In this document: one piece after another, positions 17,973 through 26,754 of the stretch | Layout: every line of letters starts with the position of its first letter | Numbering within the stretch: the stretch's first letter is position 1 | Source: Streptomyces sp. cg36 | Lineage (GTDB): Bacteria; Actinomycetota; Actinomycetes; Streptomycetales; Streptomycetaceae | NCBI RefSeq assembly: GCF_041080675.1 | Contig: NZ_CP163520.1 | Location: 5,084,001 to 5,148,000, forward strand | Reading direction: 5' to 3' | DNA length: 64,000 nucleotides | Notes under the pieces: generated by a model | Databases searched by the model: none | Told to the model about the DNA's origin: nothing | The model's input: the letters and a program-made list of their open reading frames with translations, nothing else | Program-made: the position numbers and the translations under genes

Positions 17973-19655
17973 GTGACGCACGACCACGACCTGGTTCTCC
18001 GTCCCACCGAGGCCCAGACGGCCGCCGCACTGGCGCCGCCGCCGGGCCGCACGGGCGGGGACCTGGTCGTGGAGACCCTGCGCAGCCTCGGCGCCACCAC
18101 CGTCTTCGGGCTGCCGGGCCAGCACGCGCTCGGGGTCTTCGACGCGGTGGGCCGCTCCGACCTGCGCCTGATCGGGCTGCGGGTGGAGAACAACGCGGGC
18201 TTCGCCGCCGACGCCTACGGGCGGATCACCGGCGAGGCGGCCCCGCTGCTGCTCTCGACCGGCCCCGGCGCGCTCACCTCGCTGGCCGCCCTCCAGGAGG
18301 CCGCCGCCGCCTCCGCCCCCGTCCTCGCCCTCTCCTCCCAGGTCCCGGCGGCGGGCCTGGGCGGCGGGCGGCACGGCCATCTGCACGAGCTGCGCGACCA
18401 GACGGCGTCCTTCCGCGACGTCGTGAAGTCGGTGCACCCCGCCCGCACCCAGTCCCAGATCCCGTCGGCGATCGCCGCCGCCTGGGAGTCCGCGCTGAGC
18501 GCTCCGCACGGCCCGGTCTGGGTGGAGATCCCCGAGGACGTGCTCCGCGCCGAGACGGTGATCCCGCAGGTCACGGGGGTGGACGCGACCCCGCACGAGC
18601 TGGCGCCGCGCCCCGAGCTCACCGCGGTGGCGGCCCACTGGCTGGAGCACGCCGCCCGCCCGGTGATCATCGCGGGCGGCGGTGTCGTACGGGCCGACGC
18701 CGCCGGCAAGCTCCGGCTGCTGGCCGAGCGGCTGAACGCGCCCGTCGTCACCACCTTCGGCGGCAAGGGCGCCTTCCCCTGGGAGCACCCGCTCTCCCTC
18801 CAGTCGTGGCTGGAGGACCGGCACATGACCGACTTCCTGGAGGACGCCGACGTCCTCCTCGTCGTCGGCTCGGGCCTGGGCGAGCTGTCCTCGAACTACC
18901 ACACCTTCTTCCCCGGCGGCCGGGTGATCCAGATCGAGGCCGACCTCGGCAAGCTGGAGTCCAACCACGCCGCCCTCGGCATCCACGCGGACGCCCGGCT
19001 CGCCCTCCAGGCGCTCCTGGAGACGGTCGGGGAGCGCGAGGACCCGTACGCCCCGGCCCGGGTGGAGATGGTGCTCGCCGAGATCCAGGCGCGGCTGGCC
19101 GGGCAGGACCTGGACCTGGAACGGAACCTGCTGGCCTCGATCCGCTCGGCGCTGCCGCCCCGCTCCCCGTCCTTCTGGGACATGACGGTGCTGGGCTACT
19201 GGGCCTGGTCCGCCTTCGACGCCCGCCACCCCAACACCATGCACTCCGCCCAGGGCGCGGGCGGGCTCGGCTACGCCTTCCCCGCCGCCCTCGGCGCGGC
19301 CGTCGCCGAGCCCGGCACCCCGGTCCTCGCCGTCTCCGGCGACGGCGGCGCCATGTACTCGATCGCGGAGCTGGCCACCGCCCGCCAGCACGGCCTGGAC
19401 GTCACCTGGCTGATCGTGGACGACGGCGGCTACGGCATCCTGCGCGAGTACATGACGGACGCCTTCGGCCGGGCCACCGGCACCGAGCTGGCCCGCCCGG
19501 ACTTCGCCGCGCTGGCCGGGTCCTTCGGCGTACCGGCGGCGGCCACCACGCCCGAGACGCTGGCCGCCGACCTGAAGCAGGCGCTGGCCACCCCCGGCCC
19601 GTCGGTCCTGGTGCTGCCCGCCGTGCTGAGGATGTTCGCCCCGACCCATCTCTGA
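17973..19655 (+). CDS. TPP-dependent enzyme, acetolactate synthase-like (candidate 2-ketoarginine decarboxylase)
   Basis: 560 residues from a GTG at 17973, with GAAGGG 10-12 bases upstream. Three TPP-enzyme domains are seen: the N-terminal PYR domain with the activating glutamate in RVENNAGFAADAYGR, a central domain with GGGVVRADAAGK, and a C-terminal PP domain with GDGGAMYSIAEL and VDDGGYGIL. The usual NN of the TPP motif is DD here. Length and fold fit acetolactate synthase, but also AruI, the roughly 560-residue 2-ketoarginine decarboxylase. It sits directly after a ureohydrolase, and no small regulatory ilvN subunit is present, so a catabolic decarboxylase is more likely than branched-chain biosynthesis. 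Confidence 0.8.
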   Translation: MTHDHDLVLRPTEAQTAAALAPPPGRTGGDLVVETLRSLGATTVFGLPGQHALGVFDAVGRSDLRLIGLRVENNAGFAADAYGRITGEAAPLLLSTGPGALTSLAALQEAAAASAPVLALSSQVPAAGLGGGRHGHLHELRDQTASFRDVVKSVHPARTQSQIPSAIAAAWESALSAPHGPVWVEIPEDVLRAETVIPQVTGVDATPHELAPRPELTAVAAHWLEHAARPVIIAGGGVVRADAAGKLRLLAERLNAPVVTTFGGKGAFPWEHPLSLQSWLEDRHMTDFLEDADVLLVVGSGLGELSSNYHTFFPGGRVIQIEADLGKLESNHAALGIHADARLALQALLETVGEREDPYAPARVEMVLAEIQARLAGQDLDLERNLLASIRSALPPRSPSFWDMTVLGYWAWSAFDARHPNTMHSAQGAGGLGYAFPAALGAAVAEPGTPVLAVSGDGGAMYSIAELATARQHGLDVTWLIVDDGGYGILREYMTDAFGRATGTELARPDFAALAGSFGVPAAATTPETLAADLKQALATPGPSVLVLPAVLRMFAPTHL

Positions 19656-19830
19656 CGCCCATGTCTGTCCCGTATGCGTCCGTTATCGGGCGTTAGGTGT
19701 CTGCCGGTGACAGACCTGTGACAGAGTCCGACTGCTTTACTGGGCAACTTTCCCGTCCTCGACGAGTCATCTCACCTGGGCGCGCCACGGGGGCGCGCCC
19801 GCCTCACGACTCACAGGGGACGGGGACGCT

Positions 19831-20823
19831 TTGCCCAGACACCTCCGCACCACCCGCACATCCCGCCGCGCCCGCCTCGGCGCACTCTCCGTGGCGGTCG
19901 CCGCGGGCGTGCTCGCGCCGGTGGCCGCGGGCGCCGCGCCGGCCTCCGCCGCGACGACGGTGACGTGCACCTCCGCCAAGTCCGGTCTCGCGGCCAAGCT
20001 GACCAAGGACATCACCGCCGCGCTCAAGGGCCGCTCGTCGCTGACGGCGGTGGCGCTGTACGACCGCTCCACCAACACCAAGTGCGAGCTGCGCGCCACC
20101 GACACCTTCGACTCCGCCAGCGTGGTCAAGGCCACCGTCCTGGCGACGCTGCTGTGGGACGCGGGCAAGCAGCACCGCACGCTCACCGCCAACGAGCGCG
20201 CCCTGGCCACCAAGATGATCACGGCGTCGGACAACGACTCCACGACCGCGCTGTGGAAGCAGCTCGGCACCGCCAAGGTGTCCGGCTTCCTCAAGGCCGC
20301 CGGGATGACCCAGACGACCCCGGGCGCCGACGGCTACTGGGGCCTGACCCGCATCACCGCGCGCGACCAGGCCAAGCTGCTCGCGCTGCTCACCTCCCGC
20401 AACTCGGTGCTGGGCGACGACGCCCGGGAGTACGAGCTGGGCCTGATGAACAGCGTCCGCTCCGACCAGCGCTGGGGCACCCCGGCGGGCGTCCAGGGCG
20501 GCACCACCGTGCACGTCAAGAACGGCTGGCTGCCGCGCGCCACGCACGGCTGGCGCGTGCACAGCATCGGCGCCTTCACCGACGGCGGCCACGACTACGG
20601 CATGGCGGTCCTCACCGAGGACAACGGCACCATGGACCAGGGCATCGGCACCATCGAGGCCGTCGCCCGGGCCGTCCACGCCGACCTCGGCCGTCCGTTC
20701 GAGGGCGGCAAGCCCTGGAACCCGCCGAAGCGGCCCCGGCCGCAGGTGGCCAGCGAGGCCGTCCCGCCGGTGCCCGAGGCCCCCGCGGGCCGCGACCTCG
20801 TCTCGGTGGTCCCGAGCCGCTGA
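19831..20823 (+). CDS. Secreted serine hydrolase, beta-lactamase/DD-peptidase-like
   Basis: 330 residues from a TTG start with AGGGGA about 10 bases upstream. A signal peptide of about 40 residues ends ASA before ATTVTC, with arginines before the hydrophobic stretch. The penicillin-binding fold motifs are SVVK (Ser97-Lys100), SDN (Ser133-Asn135) and KNG (Lys230-Gly232) in place of KTG. I see no ExxLN general-base motif of true class A beta-lactamases, so a peptidoglycan or related hydrolase is more likely than antibiotic resistance. A proline-rich C-terminal tail follows the domain. A strong hairpin downstream ends the transcript. Confidence 0.82.
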   Translation: MPRHLRTTRTSRRARLGALSVAVAAGVLAPVAAGAAPASAATTVTCTSAKSGLAAKLTKDITAALKGRSSLTAVALYDRSTNTKCELRATDTFDSASVVKATVLATLLWDAGKQHRTLTANERALATKMITASDNDSTTALWKQLGTAKVSGFLKAAGMTQTTPGADGYWGLTRITARDQAKLLALLTSRNSVLGDDAREYELGLMNSVRSDQRWGTPAGVQGGTTVHVKNGWLPRATHGWRVHSIGAFTDGGHDYGMAVLTEDNGTMDQGIGTIEAVARAVHADLGRPFEGGKPWNPPKRPRPQVASEAVPPVPEAPAGRDLVSVVPSR

Positions 20824-20853
20824 GGCGCCCCGCCCCGCACCGGGGCGGCGCGA

Positions 20854-20887
20854 AACCCGCCGCCGGTCCCGCGACCGGCGGCGGGTT
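20854..20887 (+). terminator. Hairpin terminator after the serine hydrolase gene
   Basis: A perfect 14-base stem (AACCCGCCGCCGGT with its complement) encloses a 6-base loop, 31 bases after the stop codon. No long T-run follows, as is common in Streptomyces. Confidence 0.75.
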
Positions 20888-20986
20888 CCGCGTTCCCGAT
20901 TGTTGCGGCGGGATGAAATCCGCCGGTGGCGGCGTTGGTGCGTTGCGGTGGACCGGACGGTCGGCCGGACCGACGGGAGGCAGCCA

Positions 20987-23900
20987 GTGGCGGCAGGGAA
21001 GAGCTGGGGGTCCCCCCGGACCACGTCCGGGGGAGGGTGGGCACGGCGGCTCACCGGCTACGCCTGGCGGTACCGGCGCGACGTCCTGCTGGCGCTCGGG
21101 TCGTCGCTCGGCGGCATGGCGGTGATGGCCCTGGTCCCGCTGGTCACCAAGGTGATCATCGACGATGTGATCGGGGACCACACCCGGTCGCTCGCGCTAT
21201 GGACGGGCCTGCTCATAGCCGCGGCGGTCGTCGTCTACGTACTGACGTACGTCCGCCGCTACTACGGCGGCCGGCTGGCCCTCGACGTCCAGCACGACCT
21301 GCGCACCGAGATGTACGCGACGATCACCCGGCTCGACGGGCGGCGCCAGGACGAGCTCTCCACCGGCCAGGTCGTCGGCCGCGCCACCAGCGACCTCCAG
21401 CTCATCCAGGGCCTGCTCTTCATGTTGCCGATGACCATCGGCAACATCCTGCTCTTCCTGATCTCCCTGGCGATCATGGCCTGGCTCTCGCCGCTGCTGA
21501 CGCTGGTGGCCCTCGCCGTGGCGCCCGCGCTCTGGTTCATCGCCAAGCGCAGCCGCCACCGGCTCTTCCCCGCCACCTGGTACGCCCAGGGCCAGGCGGC
21601 GGCCGTCGCCGGAGTCGTCGACGGCGCCGTCTCCGGCGTCCGCGTGGTCAAGGGCTTCGGCCAGGAGGAGCAGGAGACCGGCAAGCTCCGCGAGGTGGGC
21701 CGCAGGCTCTTCGCGGGCCGGCTGCGCACCATCAAGCTGAACTCCCGCTACACCCCGGCCCTCCAGGCCGTCCCCGCGCTCGGCCAGGTCGCCATGCTGG
21801 CGCTCGGCGGCTGGCTGGCGACCCGGGGCGAGATCACCCTCGGCACGTTCGTCGCCTTCTCCACCTATCTGGCGCAGCTCGTCGGGCCGGTGCGGATGCT
21901 GGCCATGGTGCTGACCGTGGGCCAGCAGGCCCGCGCGGGCGTCGAGCGCGTCCTGGAGCTCATCGACACCGAGCCCTCCATCGAGGACGGCACCAAGGTG
22001 CTGCCCGCCGACGCCCCGGCCACCGTCGAATTCGACGACGTGCGCTTCTCCTACGAGGACGGGCGCCCGGTCCTGGACGGCTTCTCGCTGGAGATCCGGC
22101 CCGGCGAGACCGTCGCCGTCGTCGGCGCCTCCGGCTCCGGCAAGTCCACCGTCTCCCTGCTGCTGCCGCGCTTCTACGACGTCACCCACGGCGCGGTCCT
22201 GGTCGGCGGCCACGACGTGCGCGAGCTGACGACGGCCTCGCTGCGCGCCGCCATCGGCCTGGTGCCCGAGGACAGCTTCCTCTTCTCCGACACCGTGCGC
22301 GCCAACATCGCCTACGGGAAGCCGGACGCCACCCAGGAGGAGATCGAGGCCGCCGCCGCCACCGCGCAGGCGCACGGCTTCATCGCCGCCCTGCCGGACG
22401 GCTACGACACCACCGTCGGCGAACACGGCCTCACCCTCTCCGGCGGCCAGCGCCAGCGCATCGCCCTGGCCCGCGCGATCCTCACCGACCCGCGCCTGCT
22501 CGTCCTGGACGACGCCACCTCGGCGGTCGACGCGCGCGTGGAGCACGAGATCCACGAGGCGCTCGCCTCGGTGATGGCCGGGCGCACCACCCTGCTCATC
22601 GCGCACCGCCGCTCCACCCTCAACCTCGCCGACCGCATCGCCGTCCTCGACGAGGGCCGGCTCGCCGCGATCGGCACCCACGCCGAGCTCCAGCGCGACT
22701 CGGCGCTCTACCGCCGGCTGCTGACCGACCCCGACGAGCTGGGCGCGGTCTCGCCCGGCCACGTCCTGCCCACGGGCGGGGTCGAGGACCACAGCGTCCG
22801 CGAGGAGCTCGACGCCGAGTTCGACGCCGAGCGCGGCATCACGCCTCCGCTGTGGATCCGCGAGGACAAGCCCGTCTCCGCCGCCCCCGGCGGCATGCCC
22901 GCGACCCCCGAACTCCTCGCCCAGGTCGAGGCGCTGCCCCCGGCCACCGACACCCCGGGCATCGACGAGGCCAGGGCCGTGCGGCCGGAGAGCTCCTACG
23001 GGCTGCGGCGGCTGCTGCGCGGCTTCGGCCGTCCGCTCGCCGTCAGCCTCGCGCTCGTCGCGGTCGACGCGGGCATGTCGCTGCTGCTGCCGGTGCTGAT
23101 CCGGCACGGCATCGACCAGGGCGTCAGCAAGCTGGCGCTGGGCGCGGTGTGGGCGGCGGCGGGCCTGGCCCTGGTGACCGTGCTGATCCAGTGGGCGGCG
23201 CAGTTCGGCGAGACCCGGATGACCGGGCGCACCGGCGAACGCGTCCTCTACAGCCTCCGGCTGAAGATCTTCGCCCAGCTCCAGCGGCTCGGCCTCGACT
23301 ACTACGAGCGCGAGCTGACCGGCCGGATCATGACCCGGATGACCACGGACGTGGACGCGCTGGCGACGTTCCTGCAGACCGGCCTGGTCACCGCGTTCGT
23401 CGCCGTCGTCACCTTCTTCGGCATCATGCTCGCGCTGCTCGTCATCGACCTCCAGCTGGCCCTGGTCGTCTTCGTCACCCTGCCGCCGCTGATCATCGGC
23501 ACGTACTTCTTCCGCAAGCAGAGCGTGAAGGCGTACGAGCTGGCCCGCGAGCGGGTCGCCGGGGTCAACGCCGACCTCCAGGAGTCGGTGAGCGGGCTGC
23601 GGATCGTGCAGGCGTTCGGGCGCGAGCGGGACGGCGGCGAGCGGTTCGCCGCCCGCAGCGCCGAGTACCGCGCGGCCCGCATCCGCGGCCAGTGGCTGAT
23701 CTCGGTCTACTTCCCGTTCGTCCAGCTCCTGTCGTCGGTCGCGGCGGCCTCGGTGCTGATCGTGGGCGCCCACCGGGTCGACGCGGGCACCCTCACCACC
23801 GGCGCGCTGGTGGCCTACCTCCTCTACATCGACCTGTTCTTCGCCCCCGTGCAGCAGCTCTCGCAGGTCTTCGACGGCTACCAGCAGGCGGCCGTCTCGC

Positions 23901-24724
23901 TCAAGCGGATCCAGGAGCTGCTGCGCGAGCCGGCCTCCACGGCGGCGGCCGAGCAGCCGCGGGACGTCCGCTCGCTGCGCGGCGAGATCGCCTTCGAGGA
24001 CGTGGACTTCGCGTACGGCGACGAGGAGGAGGCGCTCTCCGGGGTGGCCCTGCGGATACCCGCCGGGCAGACCGTGGCGTTCGTCGGCGAGACCGGCGCG
24101 GGCAAGTCCACGCTGGTCAAGCTGGTGGCCCGGTTCTACGACCCGACCGGCGGGCGGGTCACCGTCGACGGCACCGACCTGCGCGCCCTGGACCTGACCG
24201 CCTACCGCCACCGGCTGGGCGTGGTGCCGCAGGAGGCGTACCTGTTCGCCGGGACCGTGCGGGACGCCATCGCCTACGGGCGGCCCGACGCCACCGACGC
24301 CGAGGTGGAGGCGGCGGCCCGCGCGGTCGGCGCCCACGACATGATCGCCACGCTCGACGGCGGCTATCTGCACGAGGTCGCCGAGCGCGGGCGCAACCTG
24401 TCGGCGGGCCAGCGCCAGCTGATCGCGCTCGCCCGCGCCGAGCTCGTCGACCCGGACGTGCTGCTCCTGGACGAGGCGACGGCCGCCCTGGACCTGGCCA
24501 CCGAGGCCCAGGTCAACCAGGCCACCGAACGGCTCACCGGCCGCCGCACCACGCTGGTCGTGGCGCACCGGCTGACCACGGCCGCCCGCGCGGACCGGGT
24601 CGTGGTGATGGACCACGGCCGGGTCGTCGAGGACGGCACCCACGACGAGCTGCTGGCGGCGGACGGCCGGTACGCGACGCTGTGGCGCACCTTCATCGGG
24701 GAGGACGAGCCCGCGGCGGTCTGA
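20987..24724 (+). CDS. Fused ABC exporter (TMD-NBD-TMD-NBD) with asymmetric ATP sites
   Basis: 1245 residues from a GTG at 20987 with GGGAGG 6 bases upstream. Two half-exporters are fused in tandem. Half 1: TMD about 20-310, Walker A GASGSGKST near 380, signature LSGGQ near 483, Walker B LLVLDDATS near 504. A charged linker spans about 590-670. Half 2: TMD about 670-960, Walker A GETGAGKST near 1034, signature LSAGQ near 1138, Walker B VLLLDEATA near 1160. NBD1 has Asp where the catalytic Glu should be, and NBD2 has the altered signature, the pattern of exporters with one degenerate ATP site. Type IV-fold exporter in the plasma membrane; substrate unknown. It appears to be a single-gene unit. 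Confidence 0.92.
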   Translation: MAAGKSWGSPRTTSGGGWARRLTGYAWRYRRDVLLALGSSLGGMAVMALVPLVTKVIIDDVIGDHTRSLALWTGLLIAAAVVVYVLTYVRRYYGGRLALDVQHDLRTEMYATITRLDGRRQDELSTGQVVGRATSDLQLIQGLLFMLPMTIGNILLFLISLAIMAWLSPLLTLVALAVAPALWFIAKRSRHRLFPATWYAQGQAAAVAGVVDGAVSGVRVVKGFGQEEQETGKLREVGRRLFAGRLRTIKLNSRYTPALQAVPALGQVAMLALGGWLATRGEITLGTFVAFSTYLAQLVGPVRMLAMVLTVGQQARAGVERVLELIDTEPSIEDGTKVLPADAPATVEFDDVRFSYEDGRPVLDGFSLEIRPGETVAVVGASGSGKSTVSLLLPRFYDVTHGAVLVGGHDVRELTTASLRAAIGLVPEDSFLFSDTVRANIAYGKPDATQEEIEAAAATAQAHGFIAALPDGYDTTVGEHGLTLSGGQRQRIALARAILTDPRLLVLDDATSAVDARVEHEIHEALASVMAGRTTLLIAHRRSTLNLADRIAVLDEGRLAAIGTHAELQRDSALYRRLLTDPDELGAVSPGHVLPTGGVEDHSVREELDAEFDAERGITPPLWIREDKPVSAAPGGMPATPELLAQVEALPPATDTPGIDEARAVRPESSYGLRRLLRGFGRPLAVSLALVAVDAGMSLLLPVLIRHGIDQGVSKLALGAVWAAAGLALVTVLIQWAAQFGETRMTGRTGERVLYSLRLKIFAQLQRLGLDYYERELTGRIMTRMTTDVDALATFLQTGLVTAFVAVVTFFGIMLALLVIDLQLALVVFVTLPPLIIGTYFFRKQSVKAYELARERVAGVNADLQESVSGLRIVQAFGRERDGGERFAARSAEYRAARIRGQWLISVYFPFVQLLSSVAAASVLIVGAHRVDAGTLTTGALVAYLLYIDLFFAPVQQLSQVFDGYQQAAVSLKRIQELLREPASTAAAEQPRDVRSLRGEIAFEDVDFAYGDEEEALSGVALRIPAGQTVAFVGETGAGKSTLVKLVARFYDPTGGRVTVDGTDLRALDLTAYRHRLGVVPQEAYLFAGTVRDAIAYGRPDATDAEVEAAARAVGAHDMIATLDGGYLHEVAERGRNLSAGQRQLIALARAELVDPDVLLLDEATAALDLATEAQVNQATERLTGRRTTLVVAHRLTTAARADRVVVMDHGRVVEDGTHDELLAADGRYATLWRTFIGEDEPAAV

Positions 24725-24820
24725 CGCGTCCCGCGCGGGCCGGTCCGCCGGGCCGCGCAACCGGGGGTGGCCCCGCCGCGTCCGTACACACAGACGCTCA
24801 TGTGACGGAAGGGGGCAAGC

Positions 24821-25210
24821 GTGTTCGCTGGGGGGAAGGCGGGCAGGGCGGGCCCCGGTGTGGCCCTGGTCCTGGTGACGGCGGCCCTGGCCGTGCTCGG
24901 CCCCGCGGGGAGCGCGGACGCGGCGGCCGTCTGCGGCGGGCGCCAGGTCAAGGCGGTCCGGTTCACCGGCGGCGAGCTGCGCGTCTACAAGACGCACGGC
25001 TACGCCTGCGCGCTCACCGTCGCCTCCGCGCCCGGCGCGAGACGCCAGATGTCGGTGACCCTCCAGGCGCGCGGCGGCGGCCCGGTCTCCGACAGCGGGA
25101 GGTTCACCCAGCAGGCGGGCCCGGTCTCGGTGCACGCGATCAACCGCTGTGTACGGGCGTCGGGTTCGATCGCGGGCAGGAGCGCGGCCACCGGCTGGAT
25201 CCTGTGCTGA
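24821..25210 (+). CDS. Small secreted protein with four cysteines
   Basis: 129 residues from a GTG with GGAAGGGGG upstream. A signal peptide (LVLVTAALAVLGPAG, cleavage probably after ADA) leaves a mature protein of about 95 residues with four cysteines, one near each end (AVCGG; ILC) and two inside (YACAL; NRCVR), suggesting two disulfides. I do not recognise the family. It lies between the ABC exporter and a secreted peptidase gene, on the same strand as both, with gaps of about 100 bases. Confidence 0.72.
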   Translation: MFAGGKAGRAGPGVALVLVTAALAVLGPAGSADAAAVCGGRQVKAVRFTGGELRVYKTHGYACALTVASAPGARRQMSVTLQARGGGPVSDSGRFTQQAGPVSVHAINRCVRASGSIAGRSAATGWILC

Positions 25211-25285
25211 ACGCCCGCTGACCCGGCCTCCCTGATGCCGCTGGGGCAACTGGGTCTGGCGGGGCGGGTGTTGTCCCCACTAGGT

Positions 25286-25310
25286 TCACGACGATCGCGT
25301 CACGTCGTGA
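25286..25310. promoter_or_regulatory. Inverted repeat upstream of the S37 peptidase gene
   Basis: TCACGACG and its complement CGTCGTGA flank a 9-base spacer and end 16 bases before the ATG at 25327. Position and symmetry suggest an operator or a 5' hairpin over the ribosome-binding region. The regulator is unknown. Confidence 0.5.
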
Positions 25311-25326
25311 CCACAGGGGAGAGTGC

Positions 25327-26736
25327 ATGCGCAAGACGCTCAGATGGCTCCTTTCGCTCGTCGTGTTCATAGGCACGGTGAGCGCGGCGGGAGCCACGGC
25401 AGGAGCGGCCACCGCCGCCGAGCCGGACATCAAGGACCGCCTCCTGGCGATACCCGGGGTCAGCCTCATCCAGGAGAAGCCGTACGCCGGCTACCGCTAC
25501 TTCGTCCTCGGCTTCACCCAGCCGGTCGACCACCGGCACCCCTCCAGGGGCACCTTCCAGCAGCGGATCACCGTGCTGCACAAGGACACCGACCGCCCGA
25601 CCGTGATGTACACCAGCGGGTACAACGTGTCGACCAACCCGAGCCGCTCCGAGCCGACGCAGATCGTCGACGGCAACCAGGTCTCGGTGGAATACCGCTA
25701 CTTCACCCCCTCCCGGCCCGCCCCGGCGGACTGGTCGAAGCTGGACATCTGGCAGGCGGCCAGCGACCAGCACGCCATCTACCGGGCCCTCAAGCCGCTC
25801 TACGGCAAGAACTGGCTGACCACCGGCGGCTCCAAGGGCGGGATGACGGCGACCTACTACAAGCGCTTCTACCCCAAGGACATGGACGGCGTGGTCGCGT
25901 ACGTGGCGCCCAACGACGTCGTCAACAAGGAGGACTCGGCGTACGACCGCTTCCTCGCCACCGTCGGCACCAAGGAGTGCCGCGACAAGCTGGCGGGCGT
26001 GCAGCGCGAGGCGCTGGTGCGCCGCGGGCCGCTGGAGCGGAAGTACGCGGAGTACGCCAAGGCCAACAACTACACCTTCACCACCACCGGTTCGCTGGAC
26101 AAGGCGTACGAGGCGGTCGTGCTGGACTACGTCTGGGCGTTCTGGCAGTACAGCCTGCTCGCGGACTGCGCCGGGATCCCGGCGGACGCCCCGCACGCCA
26201 CGGACCAGGCGATCTGGGACACCATCGACACCATCTCGGGCTTCTCCGCCTACACCGACCAGGGCCTTGAGCAGTACACCCCGTACTACTACCAGGCGGG
26301 CACCCAGCTCGGCTCGCCGACCATCAAGCAGCCCTGGCTGGGCAAGCTGAGCCGGTACGGCTACCAGCCGCCGCGCAACTTCGTGCCCGCCGCCATCCCG
26401 ATGCGGTTCGACCCCTCGGTGATGCCGCAGGTGGACAGCTGGGTGCGCCACCACGCCAGCCACATGCTGTACGTGTACGGGCAGAACGACCCGTGGGGCG
26501 CCGAGCGCTTCCGCCTCGGCCAGGGCGCGCGCGACTCGTACGTGTACACCGTCGCGGGCGGCAACCACGGCTCCAAGGTGGCCGGTCTCGCCGACCGGGA
26601 GAAGGCGACCGCCACGGCCGCGATCCTGCGCTGGGCCGGGGTGCCCGCCGCGACCCCGGCCAAGGCGAAGCCGCTGGCCTCGTTCGACGCGCGCCTGGAC
26701 GCCCAGCGCGAGCGCGAGCCGGTGCTGCGCCCGTGA
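25327..26736 (+). CDS. Secreted S37-family serine peptidase (PS-10 tripeptidyl aminopeptidase type)
   Basis: 469 residues. The signal peptide is MRKTLRWLLSLVVFIGTVSA with a further alanine-rich part ending near ATAAEP. The mature protein is an alpha/beta-hydrolase with nucleophile motif GGSKGGMT (Ser169) and long inserted segments typical of S37 (YNVSTNPSRSEPTQIVDGNQ; VEYRYFTPSRP). The C-terminal His motif is VAGGNHGSK, and an Asp is likely in YGQNDPWGAE. This family removes tripeptides or prolyl dipeptides outside the cell. ATG preceded by AGGGGAGAG. Converges with the lipoprotein gene at 26755. Confidence 0.87.
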   Translation: MRKTLRWLLSLVVFIGTVSAAGATAGAATAAEPDIKDRLLAIPGVSLIQEKPYAGYRYFVLGFTQPVDHRHPSRGTFQQRITVLHKDTDRPTVMYTSGYNVSTNPSRSEPTQIVDGNQVSVEYRYFTPSRPAPADWSKLDIWQAASDQHAIYRALKPLYGKNWLTTGGSKGGMTATYYKRFYPKDMDGVVAYVAPNDVVNKEDSAYDRFLATVGTKECRDKLAGVQREALVRRGPLERKYAEYAKANNYTFTTTGSLDKAYEAVVLDYVWAFWQYSLLADCAGIPADAPHATDQAIWDTIDTISGFSAYTDQGLEQYTPYYYQAGTQLGSPTIKQPWLGKLSRYGYQPPRNFVPAAIPMRFDPSVMPQVDSWVRHHASHMLYVYGQNDPWGAERFRLGQGARDSYVYTVAGGNHGSKVAGLADREKATATAAILRWAGVPAATPAKAKPLASFDARLDAQREREPVLRP

Positions 26737-26754
26737 CGCCGTGACGGGCGGCGG

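Noticed and set aside
17973..19655. Biosynthetic acetolactate synthase (IlvB)
   Set aside because: No small regulatory subunit or other ilv gene is nearby, and the gene is paired with a ureohydrolase; kept as an acetolactate-synthase-like TPP enzyme instead.
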